A DNA stretch of 64,000 nt from Thermoplasmata archaeon (GTDB lineage Archaea; Thermoplasmatota; DTKX01; JAHFTX01). The position numbers and the translations under genes were made by a program. Below are positions 25,464 through 33,094 of this stretch, one piece after another. The notes beneath the pieces were generated by a model that worked only from the letters and a program-made list of their open reading frames with translations, was not told where the DNA came from and made no database searches. Location: positions 53,481 through 117,480 of the forward strand of contig JAHFTX010000004.1 of assembly GCA_023265395.1 (NCBI GenBank), read 5' to 3'. The number at the start of each line of letters is the position of its first letter. Positions within the stretch are counted from its first letter, which is position 1.

Positions 25464-26696
25464 ATGCCCGCTCACACTGGGGCCGTCGACCCATCTGCCA
25501 TCCGCTTGGGGAAGCACCCGGCGCGGCGACACCGGCAGCACGCGCGGCTGCGGGACCTCGTCCACTGGCGGCTCTATGGGATCCTCGCCTCGGTCATCGC
25601 CACCGTAGCCATCGGGACGATCGGCTTCACCGCCATCGAAGGACGTAGCACCATCGATGCGATGCACCTGACGATCCAGACCTTGACGACCGTCGGGTAT
25701 GGCGATGTGCCTCTGAAGACCGACGAGGGCAAGATCTTCTCTGATGGCCTCGGCGTCGCCGGAGTGGTGATCGTCACCATCGGCCTGGGATTGATCGTCC
25801 AGGGCTTCGTCAGCGGCGGACTGCGCGAGACCCTGCGCAAGCTCGACTACCATGACCGGATCGAACGCCTCGAAGACCACGTCATCGTCTGCGGCTATGG
25901 GCAGGTCGGCTCGGCGGTGGTCGACTACCTCCTCAACGAGCGACTCCCCGTGGTGGTCCTCGACCGCGACGAGGGCGCGCTGGCGAACCTGCCCTTGGAG
26001 GTGCCGCGGGTGTGCGGTGACGCCAACAGTGACGACGTCGCCCTCGCCGCCGGCGTCGAGCGCGCCAGCTGCCTGATCGCCACGACCTCTGACGACAGCG
26101 ACAACCTGCTGATGGTCGCGACCGCCAAGCTCCTCAACCCCAAGTTGATCGCCATGGCACGCTCGGGAGAGCCCGAAGACCTCCAGAAGATGCAGCGCAT
26201 CGGGGCAGATCTGGTCATCTCGCCCGAGCTCGAGGGGGGTCAGCAGATGGCCCAGGTGCTGGCAGAGGCTCCCAGCGGGGTGATCGTCTGTGGGCATGGT
26301 CTGACGGGTCACTCGGTCATGGCCGCGCTGGTGGCGGCGGGCCGGAGCGTCTGCGTCATCGATCTCGATGCGACGTGCGCGGAGCGCCTCTTGGCGGGGG
26401 TCACCTTCGTCCACGGCGATGCCACCAAGGAACACGTGCTCATGGAGGCGGGGCTCAAGAACGCCACCGGGGTCGTCGTGACGATGGACAACGACGCGGC
26501 CAACCTCATGACGATGGTCTCGGTCAAGGACCTGCGTCCATCGGTGACGGTCGTCGTGCGTGCGGCCCACCCCGACAACATCAAGAAGATGCTCGCGCTG
26601 GGCGCCGACGTCGTCATCTCGCCCGAGGGCGCGGGTGGGATCGCGCTGGCGCGCGCGGCGGCCCAGGTCATAGAAGCACAACGGCAAGGACAGTGA
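25464..26696 (+). CDS. Two-TM potassium channel with two RCK (TrkA-N) domains
   Basis: 410 residues. A basic N-terminus precedes a first membrane helix (about 37-58), a pore loop with the K+ selectivity filter TVGYGD (76-81), and a second helix (about 92-112). Two Rossmann-type RCK domains follow, with VIVCGYGQVGSAVV and VIVCGHGLTGHSVM as nucleotide-binding loops. MthK-like channels open on ligand binding to RCK domains. Here both RCK copies are in one chain, unlike MthK, which assembles a second RCK from an internal start. The start is an ATG at 25464; an upstream TTG is less likely. TATA-like CTTAATC lies near 25423. Confidence 0.93.
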   Translation: MPAHTGAVDPSAIRLGKHPARRHRQHARLRDLVHWRLYGILASVIATVAIGTIGFTAIEGRSTIDAMHLTIQTLTTVGYGDVPLKTDEGKIFSDGLGVAGVVIVTIGLGLIVQGFVSGGLRETLRKLDYHDRIERLEDHVIVCGYGQVGSAVVDYLLNERLPVVVLDRDEGALANLPLEVPRVCGDANSDDVALAAGVERASCLIATTSDDSDNLLMVATAKLLNPKLIAMARSGEPEDLQKMQRIGADLVISPELEGGQQMAQVLAEAPSGVIVCGHGLTGHSVMAALVAAGRSVCVIDLDATCAERLLAGVTFVHGDATKEHVLMEAGLKNATGVVVTMDNDAANLMTMVSVKDLRPSVTVVVRAAHPDNIKKMLALGADVVISPEGAGGIALARAAAQVIEAQRQGQ

Positions 26697-26728
26697 GCCC
26701 CACCGTGGTGCACCGCAGGCGAGGGAAG

Positions 26729-26964
26729 TGGGGGCACTGGGATTTGAACCCAGATCAGCGGGTGTCCGCCATGGTCGCGCCCGGTGTGGTGCGACCGCCC
26801 ACCCGTCCCTGATGCACGCGGCTCGTGCTCCAGTCAGCCCTCATCCGCTGCCCGGAGGCAGCGTCGGCAGACCCGTCGTCGATCATCGCGGCGTGCGGTC
26901 GAGGTGGGCGTTGTGGTACATCATAACTGGAGCCCGCGAGGATCCCAGATTACCCCATACCCCC
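26729..26964 (-). tRNA. trnW: tRNA-Trp (CCA anticodon) with a 163-nt intron
   Basis: The mature tRNA of 73 nt is split. Exon 1 (26927-26964) gives the 5' acceptor GGGGGTA, a D-arm with AATCTGGGA loop, and anticodon half-stem GCGGG followed by CTCCAG. Exon 2 (26729-26763) gives A, CCCGC, a T-arm CTGGG-TTCAAAT-CCCAG, acceptor TGCCCCC and discriminator A. All acceptor, anticodon and T-stem pairs form (one G-U). The intron (26764-26926) lies after nucleotide 37, the classical archaeal position. The splice sites form a bulge-helix-bulge: bulges AGT and ACA, inner helix TATG/CATG, central helix CTCC/GCGG with one C-C mismatch. The intron contains an 8-nt complement to the anticodon loop. Confidence 0.92.
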
Positions 26965-27017
26965 ACTATGTGTGCGTATGGACCGGCGCAGGGTCATGCC
27001 CTCGCCTGCGTCGGAAC

Positions 27018-27128
27018 TCACTGGCCCTTGGCGCGGCGCTTCTCGCGCTTGCGGCGGCGCATCTTCTTCTTGCGCCACTTCCAGCGCTGGTTGCCGCGCT
27101 TCTTCCACGCCCGTGAGCCCCGCTTCAA
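27018..27128 (-). CDS. rpl41e: Ribosomal protein L41e
   Basis: 36-residue, extremely basic protein from a TTG start with GAGGGG upstream. Sequence elements SRAWKKRGNQ and KWRKKKMRRRKREKRRA match the KWRKKRMRRLKRKRRKM core of eL41, a single-helix protein of the large ribosomal subunit. It is about 10 residues longer at the N-terminus than typical eL41. No in-frame ATG lies upstream. A strong TATA box (27182-27194) is 55-65 bases before the start. Such genes are routinely missed by annotation because of their size. Confidence 0.72.
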   Translation of the reverse strand: MKRGSRAWKKRGNQRWKWRKKKMRRRKREKRRAKGQ

Positions 27129-27181
27129 GGTACCCCTCGTCGGTCGCCCATGCTGATGGGCTTCGCTCCGATGCTGGCGGG

Positions 27182-27194
27182 GCTATATAAAGCC
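27182..27194 (-). promoter_or_regulatory. TATA box of the L41e gene
   Basis: Minus strand GGCTTTATATAGCC, the most canonical archaeal TATA element in the window. It points to the small basic ORF and could also feed the tRNA-Trp gene downstream of it. Confidence 0.75.
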
Positions 27195-27259
27195 GAAAGG
27201 TCGGGCCCCGTCGGTCGTGATTCTGGGCGAGCCGCAGCGCGTGCGACAGGGCATCACGC

Positions 27260-28471
27260 CTACCGATAGGGGAGGAACTCCTTGCCCAACAGCTCGCGTG
27301 CCATGATGACCCGCATGACGTTGAGGGCGCCCTCGGCGCCGACGACGTAGCTGAGGATCCCGCGCAGCCCCATCTCCAGCTCGTAGTCGGTGGTGTAGCC
27401 GGCGGCACCAAACCAGGTCATCACATCACGTGCGACGTCGGCGGCATACTGCGGGGCCCACAGCTTGCCGATCGCGACCACCTTGGAGATCTCGTTGAGG
27501 TCGAATCGCCCCTCAGCGCGGTGCGCATCGGTCATCCAGGCCGCCTTGTAGATCTGGTCGCGCACCATCTGCACGCGGGACCAGTGGTCGACCAGAGGGA
27601 ACTGGATGCCCTCGAACTTGGCGATGGGGCGGCCGAAGGCCTCCCGCTGCTTGACGTACTCCATCCCCAGCTCGAGGAACCGCTCGGCGCACCCGACGCA
27701 GGCGGCCGCCACGAGGATTCGAGCGGTGCTGAAGCCCTCCATGAGGGTCAGGAAGCCCTTGTCAGCCTTCCCGACCACCTGGTCCTTGGGCACCCGGACG
27801 TCTTGGTAGCGCAGCTCGCAGGTGCTGATGCCCATGCGACCCATGTTGGTCTGGCGCGTCACGGTGACGCCGGGCGCGCCGGCGTCAACGTACATCAGGG
27901 TCAGACCCAGGTGTCCCTTCTCCTCCGAAGGCGGGGCGCTGGTGCGTGCCAGCGTCAGGTGCCCCCCACCGTGTGCCGCAGCCTCGGTCCCACCGCTGAT
28001 GAACAGCTTGGTGCCGTTGAGCAGGTAGTGGTCCCCCTTGTCGACCGCGGTGGTACGCATCGCGGCGATGTCCGATCCCCCGGAGGGCTCGGTGGTGGCG
28101 ATCCCCAAGAACCACTCCCCCGATGCGACCTTGGGCAGGACCCGTTGCTTGCAGGCGGCACTCCCGTGGGCTGCTAGCAACGACGACCAGCCGGTGCACA
28201 GCAGATAGTAGACCGCCGTGGCCATGCTCACATCGGCGCGACCGACCTCCTCGGCACCGATCGTCGCCATGACCGTGGTGCCGCCTGGTCCGCCGTACTG
28301 CTGCGGGATCATGACGCCGAGCATGCCCAACTGCCCCATGGAGGAGAGCAATCCTCGCGGGATCCGCTCCTCGGTGTCGATCGTGCGTGCGATCGGGGCG
28401 AGGTTGGCGTCGCAGAACTCGCGGACGGTCCGTTGGTAGAGCTGGTGGGTCTCGTCGAGGGAGAAGTCCAT
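27260..28471 (-). CDS. Acyl-CoA dehydrogenase
   Basis: 403 residues with the three-part acyl-CoA dehydrogenase fold (helical N-domain, middle beta domain, helical C-domain). FAD-dependent oxidation of acyl-CoA to 2-enoyl-CoA is the family reaction. Visible signatures: TTEPSGGSDIAAMRTTA and FISGGTEAA in the middle domain, and GAAGYTTDYELEMGLRG near the C-terminus. Instead of the usual YEGTSEIQR it ends VVGAEGALNVMRVIMAREL, so the catalytic-glutamate loop is divergent and the substrate may be unusual. The start at MDFSLDETH (28471) was chosen over an upstream ATG. tRNA-Arg lies just upstream on the same strand. Confidence 0.9.
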   Translation of the reverse strand: MDFSLDETHQLYQRTVREFCDANLAPIARTIDTEERIPRGLLSSMGQLGMLGVMIPQQYGGPGGTTVMATIGAEEVGRADVSMATAVYYLLCTGWSSLLAAHGSAACKQRVLPKVASGEWFLGIATTEPSGGSDIAAMRTTAVDKGDHYLLNGTKLFISGGTEAAAHGGGHLTLARTSAPPSEEKGHLGLTLMYVDAGAPGVTVTRQTNMGRMGISTCELRYQDVRVPKDQVVGKADKGFLTLMEGFSTARILVAAACVGCAERFLELGMEYVKQREAFGRPIAKFEGIQFPLVDHWSRVQMVRDQIYKAAWMTDAHRAEGRFDLNEISKVVAIGKLWAPQYAADVARDVMTWFGAAGYTTDYELEMGLRGILSYVVGAEGALNVMRVIMARELLGKEFLPYR

Positions 28472-28546
28472 CGCGACGCCTCGGCGCGGCAGCGGTGCAG
28501 GACGCAAGAAGGTTTGCGCACGCACGACGGCAAGATAGGGCAGGAG

Positions 28547-28652
28547 CGGGCCCGCCGGGAGGTCCGGGCGGCGGGGATGACCCGCGCGCCATTCGAACCC
28601 GGGACGCCCAGCTTAGAAGGCTGGTGCATTGTCCAGGCTATGCTACGGGCCC
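28547..28652 (-). tRNA. trnR: tRNA-Arg (TCT anticodon) with a 31-nt intron inside the T-loop
   Basis: Exon 1 (28592-28652) holds acceptor GGGCCCG, D-arm GCAT/ATGC, anticodon arm CCAGC-CTTCTAA-GCTGG, variable loop GCGTC and T half-stem CCGGG plus TTCGAA. Exon 2 (28547-28560) completes it with T, CCCGG, acceptor CGGGCCC and discriminator G. Without removing the 31-nt intron (28561-28591), the T-stem and acceptor cannot form; with it removed, every pair is Watson-Crick. The junction forms an ideal bulge-helix-bulge: T-stem outside, central helix TTCG/CGGA, bulges AA^T and CC^T, inner helix GGCG/CGCC with a further GCGGG/CCCGC hairpin. The intron is between nucleotides 59 and 60, a non-canonical site. 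Confidence 0.92.
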
Positions 28653-28746
28653 GCCGGCACACCAGGCGCCTGGGGGCTCAAAAAGCCCACCGACTGGCCC
28701 GTGGGCGAGCGCTCGCACCGGTGACGGGACGAAAAGAGGGGGGGGA

Positions 28747-28770
28747 CCCCGCGGGCACTCGCCCGCGGGG
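28747..28770 (-). terminator. Ten-bp hairpin downstream of the Asp-repeat lipoprotein gene
   Basis: CCCCGCGGGC and GCCCGCGGGG flank loop ACTC. On the minus strand the hairpin lies 35 bases after the stop of the lipoprotein gene (28805) and is followed by a C/T-rich tract with CTCTTTTC, consistent with transcription termination. Confidence 0.6.
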
Positions 28771-28804
28771 CCTTGTGCGACCGGCAGCGCCTGCCGACCG
28801 ACGA

Positions 28805-31765
28805 CTACGGGTCGTAGAGCCAGATCACCCAGGACGTCTGTGCCTCGGGGATGCCATCCTGGTCATCGTCGGTCATCTCGCTGCCGACGATCAGCAGGGT
28901 GGCGTTGTCGATCTGCCCATCGCTGTTGTTGTCGATGGCCTCGTAGCCGGCGAGCGCCCAGTAGGAGTAGCTGGGCATCCCGACCGACCCGTTGTCGAGC
29001 ACCTGGTACCCAGCGACGAACCCATACTGGTAGTCGGGGTTGCCGTCGCTGTTGTTGTCCATTGCGTGATGGACCCAGATGAAGCCGGTGTGCTCCTCGT
29101 AGTTGCCGTCACTGTCGCTGTCGACGGTGTGGTTGCCCATCACGAGGAGCTTGAACTCCTCGGGGTTGCCATCACTGTCGTCATCGACCGCCGAGAAGGC
29201 ACCCATCATGAAGTCGGTGACCTCAGGGGTGCCATCGTCGTCGGAGTCCTCCTTGTGGAAGGCGCCGACGGCCGCAGCGAACGACTCGGGCGTCCCATCG
29301 CTATCGCTGTCGGAGATCTGGACGACCCAGACGAAGTCCTCCTGCAGCTCGGCGTTGCCATCGCTGTCGCTGTCGACGGTGTGGTTGGCCACGAGCATGC
29401 CCGTGACGTTCTCGGGGTTGCCGTCGTCATCGGCATCGACCATGCGCCAGCCGCCGATGATGATGCTCCGCTCATCGATCGCGCCGTCGCTGTCGGTGTC
29501 GTTCTCCTGGACCACACCCTCGAAGGCGGCGGCCTCCTCGACCGTTCCGTCCTGGTCGATGTCGACGGCGTGGATGAACTGCGCCGCTTGCGCGGTGCTC
29601 TCCGGGTGGCCGTCGTTGTCGTCGTCCCTGGTGGCGTTGGCGTAGGCCAGTGCCAGCATCTCGTCGGCGGTGCCGTCGTCATCGTTGTCGATGGCGCGGA
29701 AGCCCAGCACGACGGCGCTGTAGGAGGAGTTGTGACCCGTCGACTCTGGGTCGAGCTGCTCGGCAGCGATCGCCAGCCCATGGAGGACGTCGGTGGTCCC
29801 GTCACTGTCGAGGTCGAGCGCCTGGAGGAACCAGGCGGCCGTCGTCACGGTCTCGGGATTGCCGTCATCATCGTCGTCGATGGTGCGCGAACCAGCCCAG
29901 ATCTCGGCAGCGTCGTCGACGTGACCATCGCTGTCGGGGTCGAGCACCCGCCGGCCGCCCATCCAGTACTCGGCCTTCTCGAGGTTGCCGTCGGCGTTGG
30001 AGTCGGTGACGTTGAAGAGGATCCCGACCTCCCGTGCCGATTCAGGGTTGCCGTCACTGTCGTCGTCGATGTACTCGGCGGCCCAGATGAACCCGCCCCA
30101 GGTGTCGGGGGCGTCGGTGTCATCGATGTTGCGGCTGACGTTGACCATGACCGCCAACGCGAGGTAGTCGGGGTTGCCGTCGCTGTCGTTGTCGTACCGC
30201 AGCAGCTGCTTGGCCACGGAGACGTTGGTGTTGATGGTATCGTCGTCGTCGAGGTTCCACAGGGTGTAGCGATACCAGAAGACCGCCACGAGCTCGGGGT
30301 TGGAGTCGTTGTCCTCGTCGACGTAGCGGTAGGCGTAGACCCAGTGGAACGACCATTCCTCGTTGCCATCGTGGTCATGATCACGGGAGCGGTTGCCGCT
30401 CGACCAGTCGCTGCCGTTGAAGGGCTCGGTGAACGTGTCTTCGTCGAGCACCTGCTCGGTCAGGGACCCATCCTCGACCTCGGGCTTGGTCAGGTCCTCG
30501 GGGGTGTCGTCGACCTCGGTGCTGTGGTTGTCGAACAGCTCGGTCTGGTCGGCATGCGACTCCCAGTCGGTGAGGTTGTCGCGGCCATAGACGTCGCGGC
30601 CGGTGGTGGTGTTCCCCAAGGTCGAGTTGAGGCCTGTGGGGTCGAAGCCCTCGATGGTGCCGTCGTCGGCGTCGTTGTCGCCGTCGGCGTCCTCGTCGAG
30701 GTTCGACTGCACCGCGACGTCGTCGACCTGCGAGCGCGCCTCGCCGTCGAAGTCGCTGGTACCGTCGTCGTCTTCATCGAGGTCCTCGCGGATGCCGGTG
30801 CCGCCCTCGGCTTCGGCATCGTCGACCTCCTGGAGGCCCTTGGCCGCGGTCCACGGCAGCGGGGCGAGGGTGATCGTCACCTTGGTGGAGTCGCTGGCAG
30901 TGGCGCCTTCGTCGTCGGTGACCCGGAAGGTCGCCGTGGTGGTGACCTCCTCGGGGAAGCTGTGGCTGACGCTGGGCGAGGTGGTGCTGTTGTACTCGAA
31001 AGTCCCGTCACCGTCGACGTCCCATTCGTAGCGCGCCAGCGTGCCATCGAGGTCGCTGCCACTGCCACTGAGGGTGATCGCCTTCCCCGTGACGCCCGAG
31101 ACGTCGACACCGGCATCGGCCGTCGGGGCGTTGTTGGTGACCACCGCGGTCGTGTTGGCCGTCGCGGTGGCTCCCAGGTCGTCGGTGACCCGCACGGCGA
31201 TGGTGTAGGTGCCGCTCTTGCCGTAGGGGTGCGAGCCCGTGGGGGAAGTGGCGTTGGAGACCTCGTAGGTGCCATCACCGTCGAAGTCCCATTCGTAGAG
31301 GGCGATTTGCCCGTCGACGTCGGCTGCAGTCGCCGTGACCTCTAGGGGGGAGAGCGCCTTGCGCTCGGGCACCTGGGGCAGGCTGACCGTCGGCGCATTG
31401 TTGAGGATCATCGCGTCCCCATGGGCCGTGGCGTTGGCGCCGTCGTCGTCGACGGCGGTCACGTCGATGTGCATCATCCCGGGGCGGGCATAGACGTGAG
31501 TCGTCGAATTGGTCGTCAGGTTGGCGTCGACGGTGCCGTCACCGTCGAAGTCCCATACGTAATAGCGGATCTCCCCGTCGGAGTCACTGCCGTTGACCTT
31601 CAAGGTCACCGGCTGGGTCGCCAGGGTGTCTGCGATGGGCTCGAGGCTCAGTTCGGGTGGCAGGTTGGCCTTGGGGGTCGGTGTGCCTCCGAGGCATCCT
31701 GCGACCGCCATGCCGGCGAACGCCAGCACGAGCAGCCAAGCGATGGTCTTCTTGCTGTTGGTCAT
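28805..31765 (-). CDS. Lipoprotein with three PKD domains and a long Asp-rich 21-residue repeat array
   Basis: 986 residues. The signal peptide ends in lipobox AVAGC with lipidatable C24. Three PKD domains (about 40-300) show YYVWDFDGDGT, YEWDFDGDGT and YEWDVDGDGT motifs. An acidic spacer with EDLDEDDDGTSDFDG and many N-glycosylation sequons follows. The last 420 residues are twenty tandem units of exactly 21 residues, each opening DxDxDGxxE/D and continuing with about 12 mostly hydrophobic residues. DxDxDG is a calcium-binding loop, so a calcium-stabilised solenoid outside the cell is likely (inference). The protein ends flush with the last repeat. A possible TATA, CCTTTAAGG, is near 31883-31893. 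Confidence 0.9.
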   Translation of the reverse strand: MTNSKKTIAWLLVLAFAGMAVAGCLGGTPTPKANLPPELSLEPIADTLATQPVTLKVNGSDSDGEIRYYVWDFDGDGTVDANLTTNSTTHVYARPGMMHIDVTAVDDDGANATAHGDAMILNNAPTVSLPQVPERKALSPLEVTATAADVDGQIALYEWDFDGDGTYEVSNATSPTGSHPYGKSGTYTIAVRVTDDLGATATANTTAVVTNNAPTADAGVDVSGVTGKAITLSGSGSDLDGTLARYEWDVDGDGTFEYNSTTSPSVSHSFPEEVTTTATFRVTDDEGATASDSTKVTITLAPLPWTAAKGLQEVDDAEAEGGTGIREDLDEDDDGTSDFDGEARSQVDDVAVQSNLDEDADGDNDADDGTIEGFDPTGLNSTLGNTTTGRDVYGRDNLTDWESHADQTELFDNHSTEVDDTPEDLTKPEVEDGSLTEQVLDEDTFTEPFNGSDWSSGNRSRDHDHDGNEEWSFHWVYAYRYVDEDNDSNPELVAVFWYRYTLWNLDDDDTINTNVSVAKQLLRYDNDSDGNPDYLALAVMVNVSRNIDDTDAPDTWGGFIWAAEYIDDDSDGNPESAREVGILFNVTDSNADGNLEKAEYWMGGRRVLDPDSDGHVDDAAEIWAGSRTIDDDDDGNPETVTTAAWFLQALDLDSDGTTDVLHGLAIAAEQLDPESTGHNSSYSAVVLGFRAIDNDDDGTADEMLALAYANATRDDDNDGHPESTAQAAQFIHAVDIDQDGTVEEAAAFEGVVQENDTDSDGAIDERSIIIGGWRMVDADDDGNPENVTGMLVANHTVDSDSDGNAELQEDFVWVVQISDSDSDGTPESFAAAVGAFHKEDSDDDGTPEVTDFMMGAFSAVDDDSDGNPEEFKLLVMGNHTVDSDSDGNYEEHTGFIWVHHAMDNNSDGNPDYQYGFVAGYQVLDNGSVGMPSYSYWALAGYEAIDNNSDGQIDNATLLIVGSEMTDDDQDGIPEAQTSWVIWLYDP
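28808..30067 (-). repeat. Twenty in-phase 63-bp coding repeats (21 residues each)
   Basis: From 30067 down to 28808 the reading frame consists of 20 consecutive units without insertion or deletion. The consensus begins D-x-D-S-D-G-N-P-E. Four or so looser, unequal units precede it, up to about 30385. At the DNA level the units differ enough that only the GTCGTCG/GCCGTC-type acidic codons repeat, so the array is old and under protein-level constraint. Confidence 0.88.
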
Positions 31766-32005
31766 CGAGGGTTCCTTCCTTGTGTCTGGATGGGGGCCTC
31801 CGTCCCACGGTCCTGGTCGAAGCGGACCTCGACCAGTCCCGAGGGGCGCGTGCCCCCTGTTGGGGGGATTGCGGACCTGGGACGCCTTAAAGGCATCAGG
31901 AACTTTGGTCGAAAAGAATCGGCCACGGGATGGAGGAATCCCTTCACGATTCCCCCGCTGCGCCGATGGCCGGTTCGGCGTGCGCTGCAGCCGAAGCTGG
32001 GAGGC
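31766..32005. other. Intergenic region upstream of the lipoprotein gene
   Basis: 240 bases between the stop of the coiled-coil zinc-ribbon gene and the lipoprotein start. It contains AT-richer patches at 31883-31893 and 31901-31917 that may hold the lipoprotein promoter, and GGAAGGAACC just before its ATG as ribosome-binding site. No gene or strong hairpin seen. Confidence 0.45.
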
Positions 32006-32725
32006 CTAGAGTCCCTTGCCACAGAAGGGGCAGAGCAGCTGGGGGCTCAGCGGGCTGATCGTGACCGTCTGATGGCACGAGGGGCAGGGTTTCTCGAGCT
32101 CGAACTCGAACTGCTGCTCCAAGCCCAGGAAGATCTGGCTCAGTCGCTGGGGGGTGTGCTCGTCGCCGCGGATGAAACCGGGCGAGAGCTGCAGCGCCTC
32201 CTCGAGGTGCTCGATGTAGTCGGCGTAGAGCGACAGCCCCTTGTTGAGGCGCAGGGCGTAGGAGGTCTCGTCGGAGTACTTGGCGGCGATCGCCGAGAGC
32301 AGCTCCCGCTCGTTGGCCTTGCCGACCTTCTCCTCGATCTCGTTGATGCGCGTCGAGAGGCCCTGCTTGGCCAGGTGGACCTGCTCCTGGTGGTCCATCA
32401 GCAGCTTGCGGACCCGCTGCTCCCTCGTGCTCGATTCGGTCGCCGCCGTCCGAGAGCGGGTCTCGAGGTGGTGGACGTAGGCCTGGGTCGCGCGGTCGAG
32501 GCGGTCGACGGCGTGCATGGTCTGCGTGATCATGAAGTAGAACTTGCCCAGGTTCTGGTTGGCGATCGAGCTCGTCGGGCCGTAGTAGGTGTGGGCGGCG
32601 ACGACGGCCTTGCGACGGCGCTCGAGTTCCTGGACCGCCAGCAGGCACTCGTTGAGGTAGACCCGCAGGATGGTCTGCAGCTCCAGGGTGCGATGGTCGA
32701 TGGTGGAGGCGGCGGCTGCGGCCAT
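32006..32725 (-). CDS. Coiled-coil protein with C-terminal zinc ribbon, divergent from the ARC ATPase
   Basis: 239 residues from the ATG at 32725, which has GGGGAG six bases upstream; the upstream open frame looks non-coding. Almost entirely helical, with heptad-like segments around RTLELQTILRVYLNECLL and LSTRINEIEEKVGKANERE. The C-terminus has one zinc ribbon, CPSC then CPFC 16 residues later. No family recognised. It is transcribed away from the ARC/PafA/Pup-like operon across a 369-base shared region, so co-regulation is possible. A substrate adaptor role would be speculation. Confidence 0.8.
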   Translation of the reverse strand: MAAAAASTIDHRTLELQTILRVYLNECLLAVQELERRRKAVVAAHTYYGPTSSIANQNLGKFYFMITQTMHAVDRLDRATQAYVHHLETRSRTAATESSTREQRVRKLLMDHQEQVHLAKQGLSTRINEIEEKVGKANERELLSAIAAKYSDETSYALRLNKGLSLYADYIEHLEEALQLSPGFIRGDEHTPQRLSQIFLGLEQQFEFELEKPCPSCHQTVTISPLSPQLLCPFCGKGL

Positions 32726-33094
32726 GGTCGTCTCCCCATCGGGGCGGGACGTATCAACCTTGCCTAGCCGAGGGGCCTGCGCCCGTGGGCGCACCAAGGC
32801 ATCGCTGCGCATGCAGGCGTGGTGGATGGCGGTCGCCGATACCGTGCTACTCCGTAGCATGGTGTCGCGGGGACCCGTGACAGCACAAGCACCTTCAAGG
32901 GGGATTGCCATCTAGGGTGTTCGCGCCTCGCGTGCCGACCTCCCCCCAACGCCAGAGGGAGACACCGTTGCGCACAGAGCCCCACGACCCGAGGATCGGC
33001 CCACCATCCCAGCGATGAGTCATAGTGCACCGATAGCTTGATAGACCTTGACACGGGTGAGCTGAGGTTCGACCCTCCCAAGGAGATGTCCCCC
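32726..33094. promoter_or_regulatory. Shared regulatory region of the ARC operon and its divergent neighbour
   Basis: 369 bases with no convincing gene. It contains an imperfect 10-bp inverted repeat at 32841-32863 (ACCGTGCTAC, 3-base loop, GTAGCATGGT), a TATA-like GATAGCTTGATAGA around 33030-33043, and AAGGAG just before the ARC start at 33095. The palindrome could be an operator or an RNA hairpin. Confidence 0.45.

Noticed and set aside
28547..28652. Reading the tRNA-Arg locus as a degenerate pseudogene
   Set aside because: The apparent T-arm mismatch is fully explained by a 31-nt intron with ideal splice structure and a perfect 3' exon.
28808..30067. Possible CRISPR-like or DNA-level tandem repeat
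   Set aside because: The 63-bp periodicity is in protein sequence; nucleotide units diverge and there are no unique spacers. No CRISPR array or cas gene is present in the window.
28433..31345. 970-codon plus-strand open frame opposite the Asp-repeat lipoprotein
   Set aside because: Shadow of the repeat array; the Val/Asp-rich translation mirrors the GAC and GTC codons of the real gene and has no start signal.
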